Positions 9,664 through 17,763 of a stretch of 64,000 nucleotides of DNA are shown piece by piece. This stretch comes from Xanthomonas translucens pv. cerealis (GTDB taxonomy: Bacteria > Pseudomonadota > Gammaproteobacteria > Xanthomonadales > Xanthomonadaceae): NCBI RefSeq assembly GCF_006838285.1, contig NZ_CP038228.1, positions 3,782,001 to 3,846,000 on the forward strand, read 5' to 3'. The position numbers and the translations under genes are program-made. Below the pieces are notes generated by a model. That model did no database searches, was not told the origin of the DNA, and saw nothing but the letters and a program-made list of their open reading frames with translations. How positions within the stretch are numbered: the first letter of the stretch is position 1; every line of letters begins with the position of its first letter.

Positions 9664-9744
9664 GCCGCGCAGCGCCTGCGCACGTGCAGCGGCCGTTGGC
9701 GCTGCGCGTGCGGTCCGGGTCGGCGCACCGGCCCTGCAGCGGCC

Positions 9745-10761
9745 TCACTGCCCGTAAGGATGGACCAGCGCGATGCGCCCCTGCGCATCGTGCTGCAGTT
9801 CGGTGAGCTTGATCGAACGCAGGTGGGTGACGCCGCCGGACAGCATCGCGTCGTGATAGAACAGGTACCAGGCGCCGTGGAATTCGCAGATCGAATGATG
9901 CGTGGTCCAACCGACCACCGGGCTCATGATCGGCCCCTGGTAGGTGAACGGGCCGTAGGGCGAATCGCCGATCGCGTGGCACAGCAGATGGGTGTCGCCG
10001 GTGGAGTACGACAGGTAGTAGCGGCCGCCGTAATTGTGCAGCCACGGCGCTTCGAAGAAACGGCGCGCATGGTCGCCGGCCAGCAGCGGCTGGCCGTGTT
10101 CGTCGACGATGCTGACCTCGCGCGGCGGCTCGGCGAACTGGGTCATGTCCGCACGCAGCCGCGCCACGCGCGGCCCCAGCGCCGGCTCGGCATCGGCCGG
10201 TTCCTCGTGCGCCTGCGCATAGGCGTTGTCGCGGTACTTCTGCAGCTGCCCGCCCCAGATCCCGCCGAAATACAGGTAATGCGCGCCGTCGTCGTCGGCG
10301 AACGCGGCCGGATCGATCGAGTAGCTGCCGTCGATGGCCTGCGGTTCGGCAGTGAACGGCCCTTCCGGGCGCGAACCGATGGCCACGCCGATCTGGAAGA
10401 TGCCGTCGGCGCGCTTGGCCGGGAAGTACAGGTAATAGCGCCCGTCCTTGCACGCCGCATCCGGCGCCCACATCTGCCGCTGCGCCCACGGCACGTCCTT
10501 CACGTGCAGCGCCACGCCGCAGTCCACCACCGGGCCGTCGGCGCTGTCCATGCGGAACACGTGGTAGTCCTGCATGTCGAAATGGCCGCCGTCGTCGTTG
10601 AAAGCGATGCCGGCGTCGATATCGTGCGAGGGATAGATGTACAGCGCACCCTCGAACACGTGCGCGGACGGGTCGGCGGTGTACATGTGGGTGACCAGGG
10701 GCTGCGAGATGGCCTTGCGGGCCAGCGCTTGCAGGTCGGCGGCATCGGTGTCGGCAGACAT
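9745..10761 (-). CDS. GH43 glycoside hydrolase (beta-xylosidase/arabinofuranosidase type)
   Basis: A 338-residue, single-domain five-bladed beta-propeller hydrolase of family 43. All three catalytic acidic residues are visible: the base Asp30 (MYTADPSAHVF), the pKa-modulating Asp in GSYSIDPAAFADDDG and the acid Glu in RRFFEAPWLHNYGG. There is no signal peptide, so it should act in the cytoplasm on imported oligosaccharides. It lies 28 bp downstream of a GPH-type sugar symporter on the same strand, fitting a transporter-hydrolase pair for xylo- or arabinoxylo-oligosaccharides. The promoter of the operon probably carries the operator at 12667-12680. Confidence 0.92.
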   Translation of the reverse strand: MSADTDAADLQALARKAISQPLVTHMYTADPSAHVFEGALYIYPSHDIDAGIAFNDDGGHFDMQDYHVFRMDSADGPVVDCGVALHVKDVPWAQRQMWAPDAACKDGRYYLYFPAKRADGIFQIGVAIGSRPEGPFTAEPQAIDGSYSIDPAAFADDDGAHYLYFGGIWGGQLQKYRDNAYAQAHEEPADAEPALGPRVARLRADMTQFAEPPREVSIVDEHGQPLLAGDHARRFFEAPWLHNYGGRYYLSYSTGDTHLLCHAIGDSPYGPFTYQGPIMSPVVGWTTHHSICEFHGAWYLFYHDAMLSGGVTHLRSIKLTELQHDAQGRIALVHPYGQ

Positions 10762-10789
10762 TGCGTACCTAGCGTGTGGGGAAGAAACG

Positions 10790-12274
10790 TCAGTTGCCGA
10801 GCGCGGCGGCCTGCAGGCGGCGCGCGTCCAGTTCGCGTTCGATGCGCGATTCCAGCGCCTTGTCGATCTCGTACAGGAACAGCAGCGCCACCCCGAGCAG
10901 GAACGGGATCGCGCAGTACACGCTGACCGCCAGGCGGATGCCGCCTGTCACCGCGGCGCTCTGCTGCGGCAACGCGGCATCGTAGCCGTAGAACGCGAGC
11001 AGGCCGGCGACCAGCGCGCCGCCGACGCTCAGGCCGACCTTCAGCCCGCACAGCATTGCCGAGAAGATGATCGCGGTAGCGCGGCGGTGGTTCTTCCACT
11101 CCGAGTAGTCGGCCACGTCGGCGATCATCGCCCACAGCAGCGGGATGGTGATGCCATAGAAGAACCCGTGCAGCACGTAGGAGCCGAACACCAGGCCGAT
11201 CGCCTGCGGCGGATAGACCGCGAACGCCAGCAGGAACAGCGTGGACACCAGCAGCGCCGCGCCGAACACATTGCGCTTGCCGTAGCGGTCGGCCAGGCGC
11301 TTGGAGCAGGCGATGCCGACGATCATCGCCAGGATGCCGCCGGCGCTGAACACGCTGAAGGCGGAGGTCGGCGCGTCCTGCGGCCAGTGCAGCACAGTCA
11401 GCCCGGCGCTGGCGAGCAAGCCGTTGATGCCGGCGATGAAGCCGTTGAACCCGGCCTGGTCGAGGAAGCGGGTCAGCGCCGCCGCATCCAGGTAGTACTT
11501 GAAGTAGTACACGTACATGCCGCCCTTCATCGCCAGGTTGACGAACACCAGGATGGTCAGCGCCAGCATCACCAGCCACGGCTTGTTGCCGACCAGGTCG
11601 CCCAGGTCCTTGCGCACGCTGGAGCGCTGCGCGGCGATCGGCAGTACCCGCTCGCGGGTGCTGAGGAAGGTGATCAGGAAGCACAGCGTGCCGACCACCG
11701 CGAACAGCGCCATGGTGCGCTGGAAGCCCTGCGCCTTGTCGCCGTTGCCCAGGATCAGCACCAGCGGCAGCAGCAGCACCTGGATCACGAACTGGGCGAT
11801 GGTGACCGCGAAGAAGCGGTACGCCGACAGGCTGTTGCGCTGCGCCATGCTGCCGGTGAGCACGCCGCTGAGCGCCGAGTACGGCAGGTTGTTGGCGACG
11901 TAGATCAGCACCAGCAAGGTGTAGGTCACGAACGCGTAGACCACCTTGCCCTGCTCGCTCAGCGCCGGGGTGCTGAAGGCGAGCAGCGAGATCGCGCCGA
12001 ACGGCAGCGCGGTCCACAGGATCCACGGCCGGAACTTGCCCCAGCGCGTGCGCGTGCGGTCGGCGAGGATGCCCACCAGCGGGGTGAACACCAAGGCGCC
12101 GAACAGGCCGACCACCGAGATCAGCGTGGCCGCGGTGCCGGCGGGGATGCGGTAGATGTCGGTGTAGAAGAACGCCAGGAACGTGATCAGGGTCTGGAAG
12201 ATCAGGTTGGCGGCCAGGTCGCCCAGGCTGTAGCCGATCTTTTCGCTGAGCGGGAGGCGGTGCGTGCTGGTCAT
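10790..12274 (-). CDS. GPH-family sugar:cation symporter
   Basis: A 494-residue inner-membrane transporter of the glycoside-pentoside-hexuronide family (major facilitator superfamily). About 12 hydrophobic segments are seen, with family motifs EKIGYSLGDLAANLIFQ at the N-terminus and GILADRTRTRWGKFRPWIL in the loop after helix 2. The start chosen gives MTSTHRLPLSEKIGYSLGD. The downstream GH43 gene and the upstream remnant of a TonB receptor point to import of xylo-oligosaccharides after passage through the outer membrane. Confidence 0.93.
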   Translation of the reverse strand: MTSTHRLPLSEKIGYSLGDLAANLIFQTLITFLAFFYTDIYRIPAGTAATLISVVGLFGALVFTPLVGILADRTRTRWGKFRPWILWTALPFGAISLLAFSTPALSEQGKVVYAFVTYTLLVLIYVANNLPYSALSGVLTGSMAQRNSLSAYRFFAVTIAQFVIQVLLLPLVLILGNGDKAQGFQRTMALFAVVGTLCFLITFLSTRERVLPIAAQRSSVRKDLGDLVGNKPWLVMLALTILVFVNLAMKGGMYVYYFKYYLDAAALTRFLDQAGFNGFIAGINGLLASAGLTVLHWPQDAPTSAFSVFSAGGILAMIVGIACSKRLADRYGKRNVFGAALLVSTLFLLAFAVYPPQAIGLVFGSYVLHGFFYGITIPLLWAMIADVADYSEWKNHRRATAIIFSAMLCGLKVGLSVGGALVAGLLAFYGYDAALPQQSAAVTGGIRLAVSVYCAIPFLLGVALLFLYEIDKALESRIERELDARRLQAAALGN

Positions 12275-12401
12275 GGGCCTGGGAGTCGCGGGGGGAGCGT
12301 GCTGCCCTCTGCGCCGGGAGAGGGGGCGGAGGACAAGGGTACGGCGAATCTGCACGCCGGTCGGCGCGGCCCCGAGGAAACCACGCCGCCAGCGCGCAGG
12401 A

Positions 12402-12536
12402 TCAGAACGAACCGCGGATGCCGAGCATGATGGTGCGGCCGGGCGTGCACAGGTCGTAGCTGGCGTTTGGATACTGGAAGGTGGTGCGCTGCGGTTTGTC
12501 GGTGAGATCCGTAGTCCGCGCATCACTGTTCTTCAC
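12402..12536 (-). pseudogene. Remnant of a TonB-dependent receptor (C-terminal tail only)
   Basis: The frame reads a GTG followed by about 43 residues ending CTPGRTIMLGIRGSF and a stop. The motif PGRTIMLG(I/V)RGSF is the usual C-terminal strand of Xanthomonas TonB-dependent receptors. A Shine-Dalgarno-like GGGGAGG lies just upstream of the GTG, so either the original translation start was joined to the 3' end by a large deletion, or an internal GTG happens to look like a start. The tail lies directly upstream of the symporter and GH43 genes, the usual place for a receptor gene in these loci. Confidence 0.75.
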
Positions 12537-12666
12537 CGTGATCCTCCCCTAAACAGCTGAGTTGCAGCGCTGCGATGCCACGCGCAGCGGCCAGCCGACG
12601 CATTGCCCGAGCGACGGAAAAACGTGCAGCGACTGCGCTGCCGGAGTCGTGGGCCGTGATCACGAA

Positions 12667-12680
12667 TGGTAGCGCTATCA
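12667..12680. promoter_or_regulatory. XylR-type operator (xyl box), copy 1
   Basis: TGGTAGCGCTATCA is a near-perfect palindrome of the LacI-family kind and closely matches the xyl box known from Xanthomonas xylan loci (TGGTAGCGCTAACA). It lies 131 bp upstream of the GTG of the receptor remnant that heads the symporter-GH43 operon. Confidence 0.8.
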
Positions 12681-12837
12681 AGACGTCTGTCACGCTGCAC
12701 GGCAACATTGCGACTGTCTTACGGTGACATATTCTTGACACGTGTTCTAAAACTCCGTTGATGCGTATCACGCTTCGCATGTTGTCATGACGTTTCGTAT
12801 CGCTGCGCACGATGGCTTTCCTGACCTCACATCATGA

Positions 12838-12851
12838 AGGTAACGCTACCA
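12838..12851. promoter_or_regulatory. XylR-type operator (xyl box), copy 2, weaker
   Basis: AGGTAACGCTACCA reads TGGTAGCGTTACCT on the other strand, a degenerate version of the operator. It lies about 380 bp before the GH10 xylanase start and could serve either direction. Confidence 0.6.
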
Positions 12852-13232
12852 GACTGCGGTGACCGCGGCGCCTTGTGAGGATCGAAGCAAATGCACCAAG
12901 CCGCACACAACCCAACTTGCGTGCTGCGTTGCAGCATCCGACGGCTTGCGCACGCGGCGCCACCTTCATCGGCTTGCTGCTCGAAACCACCGGCAGTGAT
13001 GCGCCGGTGTTGCTGACGGCCGGTTCGGCCTACCTGCTGGCGCTAGTGCCCTGGCTGGCGCCGCGGTTGCAGCCGGTGCGGCTGCAAGCACATGCCTAGC
13101 CGGCCGCCGCCACGCGGTACCCGGCCTACGCCGCGCCTCGCGGGCACACGCGTGTGTCTGCGTCCATCCCGACAACGTTCCCCCACCCCAACCCCCAACC
13201 CCCAACCCCAAACCCCAAACCATCGAGACGCA

Positions 13233-14216
13233 ATGATGAAAACTCTCACTTCGCTCTTGTTCGCACTATTACTGGTCTTTACCGCTGCAGCGGGCGCCGC
13301 GCCCATCGCGGCCGGCAAACAGCGCTTCCTGGGCTGCGCCTACAGTCCGCCGCAAGCACAGGATTTCACCAAGGACTGGAACAAGGTCACCCCCGAGAAC
13401 GCCGGCAAATGGGGCAGCGTGGAAGCCGTCCGCGGGCGCATGGACTGGGGCCAGCTCGATGAAGCCTATAACCTGGCCAAGCGCAACAACATGCCGTTCC
13501 AGATGCACGTGATGGTCTGGGGCTCCCAACAGCCGGCATGGATGCGCACCCTGTCGCCGACAGAGCAGCGCGCTGCCATCGAGCACTGGTTTGCCGCGGT
13601 GGCGCAGCGTTATCCGAACATCGATCTGCTCGAGGTGGCCAACGAAACCCTGCCGGGCCACAATCAGCCCGACAACAGGAAGAGCGACAGCGGCAACTAC
13701 ATCCAGGCGCTGGGCGGCACCGGCAGCACCGGCGTTGACTGGGTGCTGCAGGCGTTCCGTCTGGCAAGGCAGTATTTCCCGAGGACCAAGCTGATGATCA
13801 ACGACTTCGGCATCACCAGCGATAACACCGCCACGCGCCAGTACCTGCACACCATCCAGCTGCTGCAGCAGGAACACCTGATCGATGCGATCGGCCTGCA
13901 GGAACATGCCTTCGAGACCGAACCGTACGCGCCGATTCCGGTGCATCGCGCCAACCTGGACCTACTGGCCACGACCGGCCTGCCCATCTACATCACCGAG
14001 TTCGACCTGGACGGGCCGAACGACGCCCAGCAGTTGGCCAACTACCAGCGCGTGTTCCCGCTGTTCTGGGAGCACCCGAGCGTGCGCGGCGTGACCATGT
14101 GGGGCTTCCGCCGCGGCCTGTGGCGCGACAAGGAAGGCGCCTACCTGGAACGCGACAATAACAGCGAGCGCCCGGCAATGGCCTGGCTGCGCAGCTATGT
14201 GGCGAGCAGGCCGTAG
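13233..14216 (+). CDS. GH10 endo-beta-1,4-xylanase
   Basis: A 327-residue secreted xylanase cleaving the xylan backbone. The signal peptide is MMKTLTSLLFALLLVF and ends near AGAAP. A single GH10 (beta/alpha)8 domain follows. The acid/base is Glu138 (LLEVANETLPG) and the nucleophile Glu256 (IYITEFDLDG); the WGSQQPAWM segment and the WGFRRGLW segment near the end are also typical. No carbohydrate-binding module is present. Transcription probably responds to XylR through the upstream operators. The gene is followed by a broken uxaC. Confidence 0.95.
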   Translation: MMKTLTSLLFALLLVFTAAAGAAPIAAGKQRFLGCAYSPPQAQDFTKDWNKVTPENAGKWGSVEAVRGRMDWGQLDEAYNLAKRNNMPFQMHVMVWGSQQPAWMRTLSPTEQRAAIEHWFAAVAQRYPNIDLLEVANETLPGHNQPDNRKSDSGNYIQALGGTGSTGVDWVLQAFRLARQYFPRTKLMINDFGITSDNTATRQYLHTIQLLQQEHLIDAIGLQEHAFETEPYAPIPVHRANLDLLATTGLPIYITEFDLDGPNDAQQLANYQRVFPLFWEHPSVRGVTMWGFRRGLWRDKEGAYLERDNNSERPAMAWLRSYVASRP

Positions 14217-14260
14217 CGCGGCGCGTTAGCCCTCTCCGTTTCCCGGACTTAGACTCCATC

Positions 14261-14775
14261 GTGTCCTCTCCCGCCCTGTCCCTGCACCCCGACCGCCTCC
14301 TGCAGCCGGAGCCAGGGATCCGGGCGATCGCGCGGCGCCTGTAAGCACAGGACGCCGCGCTGCCCTTCGTCAGCCCGCACGGCCACACCAACCCGTCCTG
14401 GTTCGCCGACGCCACCGAACTACTGCTGGTGCCCGACCACTAAGTGTTCCGCATGCTCTACAGCCAGGGCGCGGACCTGGACGCGCTGGGCATCCCGCAC
14501 GCAGACGGCAACCGTGCCGCGGTGAACCCGCGCGCGGCCTGGCGCGTGTTCGCCGAGCGTTTCCACTTGCTGCGCGGCACACCCTCGGCGCTGTGGCTGA
14601 ACCATGTGTTGCACGCGGTGTTCGGCCTGCGCGTGCGGCTGGATGCGGCCAGCGCCGACCTGCAGTACGACCGCATCGGCGAGACGTTGGAGACCCCGGC
14701 GTTCCGGCCGCGCGCGCTGTTCGATCGTTTCGGCATCGAAGTGATCGCCATCACCGAAGCCGCGCGTGCGCACAG
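14261..14775 (+). pseudogene. uxaC: Broken and truncated glucuronate isomerase gene
   Basis: Translation from the GTG at 14261 gives recognisable UxaC N-terminal sequence: LHPDRLLQPEP, FVSPHGHTNPSWFAD, ELLLVPDH, FRMLYSQGADLDALGIP, RGTPSALWLNHVL and FRPRALFDRFGIEV. The HGH is the metal-binding pair. Two in-frame stops (TAA at 14342-14344 and TAA at 14441-14443) interrupt it and similarity ends around 14770, so only about the first 170 of an expected 470 residues remain. UxaC would convert D-glucuronate to fructuronate, the substrate of the UxuB encoded at 18.6-20.1 kb. Confidence 0.88.
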
Positions 14776-14836
14776 AGGTGAAGAACACGCACCCGCCAGA
14801 TGGCACCATCGCCCGACACCACCCAGGAATGCTCCG

Positions 14837-15874
14837 ATGCGATTTCCGAACCGGGCCCTGCTTGCCGCCGCCGTGCTGGCGTTGTTCGCCTGCTGCGCGA
14901 AGCGCCAGCCGCCCGCACCGCGCTTCCCGGTGATCGGCCATGTCACCGCGTTCGATCCCGCGTTCAGCGAGACGGTGCCCGCGGACGCGCGCATCGAGCG
15001 CATCGCCGCAGGCTTCACCTGGTCCGAAGGCCCGGCCTGGGTGCGCGACGGCGGCTACCTGCTGTTCAACGACGTGCCGCAGAACACCATGTACCGCTGG
15101 TCCGAGCGCGACGGCCTGTCGGTGTTCCTCAAGCCGTCCGGCTACGCCGGTCCGCCGCTGGAGGCCTTGCGCGAGGCCGGCGCCAACGGCCTGCAGGCCG
15201 AACCGTCCGGCAGCGTGCTGCTCGCCGATTCGGGCAACCGCAGCATCGCCCGGCTCGATCCCGCCACGCGGCGCAAGACCCCGCTGGCCAGCGCCTACGA
15301 CGGCCGCCGTTTCAACAGCCCCAACGATCTGGTGCGGCGTAGCGACGGCGTGGTGTTCTTCACCGACCCGCCGTACGGCCTGAAGGGCGGCGACACCTCC
15401 CCGGTCAAGGAACTGCGCTTCAACGGCGTGTACCGGCTGGACCCCGACGGCGGCGTGCACCTGCTGGACGACAGCCTGAAGCTGCCCAACGGCATCGCCC
15501 TGTCGCCCGACGAACGCACCCTGTACGTGGCCAACACCGACCCGGCGCGGCCGATCTGGACCGCCTACACGCTCGACGCGCGCGGCGCGGTCACCGGCAA
15601 GCGCATCTTCGCCGACGCCTCCGACATCGTCGGCGACGCCAACCCAGGCTTGCCGGACGGCATGGCCATGGCCAGCGACGGCCGCCTGTTCGCCACCGGC
15701 CCCGGCGGCGTGCTGGTGTTCGCGCCAGATGGCCGCCGCCTGGGCCGCATCGAAACCGGCGGCCCCGTCGCCAACTGCGCCTTCGGCGACCACGGCCACA
15801 CCCTGTACATGACCTCGCACACGATCCTGGCACGGGTGCGGGTGAAGGCGACGGGGCTGGGATTTGCGCCGTAG
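14837..15874 (+). CDS. SMP-30/gluconolactonase family lactonase
   Basis: A 345-residue beta-propeller lactonase. The start MRFPNRALLAAAVLALFACC gives a signal with a possible lipobox (LFAC), so the protein is exported and perhaps lipid-anchored. Family motifs are FTWSEGPAWV (metal-binding Glu), RFNSPNDLVRRSDG, FFTDPPYGL, LPNGIALSPDERTLYV and GLPDGMAM. It would open sugar-acid lactones such as gluconolactone or, given the neighbours, xylonolactone. An open frame continues upstream into the uxaC remnant without a stop, but the family N-terminus and signal peptide support the internal ATG at 14837. Confidence 0.9.
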   Translation: MRFPNRALLAAAVLALFACCAKRQPPAPRFPVIGHVTAFDPAFSETVPADARIERIAAGFTWSEGPAWVRDGGYLLFNDVPQNTMYRWSERDGLSVFLKPSGYAGPPLEALREAGANGLQAEPSGSVLLADSGNRSIARLDPATRRKTPLASAYDGRRFNSPNDLVRRSDGVVFFTDPPYGLKGGDTSPVKELRFNGVYRLDPDGGVHLLDDSLKLPNGIALSPDERTLYVANTDPARPIWTAYTLDARGAVTGKRIFADASDIVGDANPGLPDGMAMASDGRLFATGPGGVLVFAPDGRRLGRIETGGPVANCAFGDHGHTLYMTSHTILARVRVKATGLGFAP

Positions 15875-16256
15875 CGGCGGCGGCGCTTTTGCAAGAAGGG
15901 CTCAGAGTGGCCCCAGGCCATCAATCGCGGCAAGACGCCGACAATGCCGCTCCCTTCTCCCACCGGGAGAAGGTGGTGCGCAGAGTCGGATGAGGGTACG
16001 TCCGGCCGAGGCATTTGCACGACGCGTCAGGCTGGTGCGTTCACGGCAGGCATCCGCCGTGGACGCACTGCAATCCAACGATTCCCAGGGAACAGGGCGA
16101 TGTTTCGGTCTTGGCAATGCCGCGTGACTCTCGGGATCGAGGCCGGCGCCATCGCAGCGAGAAACCGACCACCACCACCACGCCAGTCGCCGCCTAACGC
16201 GACGCTGGCGTGGCCCCGGCGGCGCACGCAACACGCGCGTGCGCCCACCAATGGCG
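15875..16256. repeat. Gene-free stretch with part of a long palindromic repeat
   Basis: At about 15946-15998 there is half of the TTCTCCCACCGGGAGAAGG / GATGAGGGTAC repeat that occurs in fuller form at 39691 and 42247. The remainder, including a CCACCACCAC run near 16170, shows nothing I can assign. Confidence 0.6.
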
Positions 16257-16694
16257 TCAGACTTTGGATCGCAGCGGATTTGGAGCGGCGCGCGCTGCCC
16301 GCGACTTCTTCGTGCCCACAGCCCGCGCCGATGGCACGACCGCAGCCGGCACGCGGCTGATCAACAACACCCCACGCCCCACCGTCACCCGCAACGCATC
16401 GCCCACCGCAAAACCGTACTGCTCCAGCCAGCGCCCGGACAGGCGCAGCTTGGGCACGGCGCAGCCGACGATATCCTCGGCGCGGCGCACGTTGTAATGC
16501 TGGTAACCCATCGTGCAGCGCTCGGGCACGCGGAAGCGCAGGCGCGACGCGGCGGGTGTGATAAAGGGGGAAGCATCGGCGGTCGCCGGGTGCTCAGCGG
16601 CCTGCGTGTCGGCTGATCGAGCGCTGCGCTTGGGTGTACGCGACGCGGACGCAGCCTTGGAGGGAGTGAAGTTGGTGCTGTTGAAACGGTGCAT
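16257..16694 (-). CDS. SymE-like type I toxin
   Basis: A 145-residue protein whose central part matches SymE, the AbrB-fold toxin of SymE/SymR type I systems: RYTMGYQHY-type entry (CTMGYQHYNVRRAED), then VPKLRLSGRWLEQYGF and VGDALRVTVGRGVLLI. SymE proteins are controlled by an antisense RNA and have been linked to RNA or DNA condensation and to the SOS response. The N-terminal 55 residues are low-complexity and rich in Ser and Ala. Start MHRFNSTNFTPSKAA is chosen because upstream codons are not conserved-looking. An antisense SymR would have to overlap the start region; an inverted repeat lies 38 bp upstream. The gene borders the low-GC cassette block. Confidence 0.85.
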   Translation of the reverse strand: MHRFNSTNFTPSKAASASRTPKRSARSADTQAAEHPATADASPFITPAASRLRFRVPERCTMGYQHYNVRRAEDIVGCAVPKLRLSGRWLEQYGFAVGDALRVTVGRGVLLISRVPAAVVPSARAVGTKKSRAARAAPNPLRSKV

Positions 16695-16731
16695 GTCGGA
16701 CTCCTTGTGTGCTGAGGAATCCACCGACTCG

Positions 16732-16768
16732 CTGTCAACCGAGGTGGCGGACGGTGCGCGGTTGACAG
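16732..16768. repeat. Inverted repeat upstream of symE
   Basis: Arms CTGTCAACC (16732-16740) and GGTTGACAG (16760-16768) are perfect over 9 bp and each contains TTGACA reading outward. It could be an operator or paired -35 elements for symE and an antisense RNA. I see no convincing -10 for either. Confidence 0.5.
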
Positions 16769-17054
16769 ACCGGCCACAAGGAACCGGCAGACCTTTCGGC
16801 CTCCGCACACCGCCCGCCATAGGGCGAGCACGCGCCCCATCCCGAAAGCCGGACAAAAGAAAAGCGCCGACATCGAGCAATGGGCGCTGGTGCGCCTTGT
16901 GGTTTCAGGCTGTCAATCCCGGCTGCGGAATGTGCCGCAGCAATTCGATCATGCGACTTGGCATTCGACCCTGTCAACAGGCATGCATGCACCCTTTCAA
17001 AAATCTCGTCGGAAACAGAAGCCCTTGAGAAAACGAATCAGGTGTCTACCGGAG
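16769..17054. other. Gene-free stretch, no feature identified
   Basis: This is the left part of the 568-bp gap between symE and the first cassette gene. Apart from a CTGTCAACAGG short palindrome near 16972, I see nothing assignable. Confidence 0.4.
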
Positions 17055-17115
17055 CATAAAGGGGCCAGAGGGAATATGCATTTCAAACGCATATATCCTC
17101 CGGCCCCTTTGTTGG
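17055..17115. repeat. 61-bp hairpin repeat, copy 1
   Basis: An imperfect palindrome. The outer arms are AAAGGGGCC and GGCCCCTTT, the inner arms GAGGGAATATGC and GCATATATCCTC, with a short ATTTCAAAC-type loop. It is essentially identical to copy 3 at 18553-18613. Confidence 0.9.
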
Positions 17116-17131
17116 GCCCAAGCTGTGAGGG

Positions 17132-17190
17132 CCAAAAGGGCCAGAGGAAATATCCATTTCAAACGCATATTCCCTCTTGCCCCTTTGGCG
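17132..17190. repeat. Hairpin repeat, copy 2 (diverged)
   Basis: A diverged copy of the 61-bp hairpin (GGCCAGAGGAAATATCCATT, then CATATTCCCTCTTGCCCCTTT), 16 bp from copy 1. Its right end touches a fragment resembling one end of an attC site (17195-17206). Confidence 0.85.
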
Positions 17191-17194
17191 AAAA

Positions 17195-17206
17195 AATTAT
17201 TAGGCC
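17195..17206 (-). other. Possible truncated attC end
   Basis: Read on the minus strand this is GGCCTAATAATT, close to the GCCTAACAATT that opens attC sites of this type. It stands where the attC of the first cassette gene (17263-17652) would be, but the remainder is replaced by the hairpin repeat. Confidence 0.4.
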
Positions 17207-17262
17207 GCACTAGGCGCTTGACCCCATTGCTTGGCCGTGTCGCACGTGGACTGGAACGCGGT

Positions 17263-17652
17263 TCAATTACCCGGGTATCTCTTCTCTAAATCGTGCAACT
17301 TGTACTGAAGTTCAGATTGGGCATTTGACACTGCGGACGCCCAAGTCGCGACAACGCGTGAATAATTGATCGCCGGCTTCAAGGCTTGCGCGGCATGCCT
17401 CACCGCATACTCAAAGAAGAAGCGCTCAGCATCGCTCATGCTTCGCTTAACGCCGCCAATGGTCCCGTGAGCAGAATCGCGTTTAAGTTGTTTCTTGAGT
17501 TCTGCATAGCCATTGACACATAGATGGTCATCTTGCCGCGTCCGCTGTTGACGTCTCAGAAGCGACAACAGTTCGGCGCATGCCGCATCGTAGCGACGAA
17601 GCTCAGTAGCGACGTCTGAGATGCTGGGTTCGTTGTTCGGCAGAGTGTTCAT
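17263..17652 (-). CDS. Hypothetical protein, integron cassette gene 1
   Basis: A 129-residue protein starting MNTLPNNEPSISDVATELRR. It is mostly helical and charged, with ELLSLLRRQQRTRQDDHLC and a C-terminal LQYKLHDLEKRYPGN, and has no signal peptide or membrane segment. I recognise no family. Base composition is clearly lower in GC than the chromosome around it. It lies 50 bp downstream (in its own sense) of the recombination end of the attC at 17703-17762, the usual layout for a mobile cassette gene. Confidence 0.75.
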   Translation of the reverse strand: MNTLPNNEPSISDVATELRRYDAACAELLSLLRRQQRTRQDDHLCVNGYAELKKQLKRDSAHGTIGGVKRSMSDAERFFFEYAVRHAAQALKPAINYSRVVATWASAVSNAQSELQYKLHDLEKRYPGN

Positions 17653-17702
17653 TTGCTGTCTTCGAAGAGTATCGCGGGCAAATCCGATGGTTGTGCTGTG
17701 CA

Positions 17703-17762
17703 GCCTAACATTTGTATTAAGCCGACACGCGAAGCGGGTTCGGCTTGAATGAATTGTTAGAC
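17703..17762 (-). other. Integron attC recombination site 1
   Basis: On the minus strand the 60 bp run from GTCTAAC to GTTAGGC, the two outer core boxes. Between them the arms AATTCATTCAAGCCGA and TCGGCTTAATACAAAT frame a CGCTTCGCG tip. This is the classic 60-bp attC form, close to the site of the aadA1 cassette. It follows the stop of cassette gene 2 by one base, as expected. Confidence 0.92.
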
Positions 17763-17763
17763 C

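Larger units (their letters stand above)
12537..13232. promoter_or_regulatory. Divergent control region of the xylan locus, 696 bp
   Basis: It holds two operator-like palindromes (12667-12680 and 12838-12851) between the leftward receptor-symporter-GH43 operon and the rightward GH10 gene. A short hydrophobic frame at 12875-13099 may be the tail of a lost membrane-protein gene, but I cannot name it. At 13186-13223 there is a C/A-rich simple-sequence tract of CCCAA-type units just before the GH10 start. Confidence 0.5.

Noticed and set aside
12875..13099. A 74-codon hydrophobic frame before the xylanase
   Set aside because: It could be the tail of a lost membrane protein, but there is no start context or family match to support calling a gene.
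13186..13223. CCCAA-type tandem tract as a telomere-like or regulatory repeat
   Set aside because: It is short and imperfect simple sequence upstream of the xylanase, with no further support for a function.
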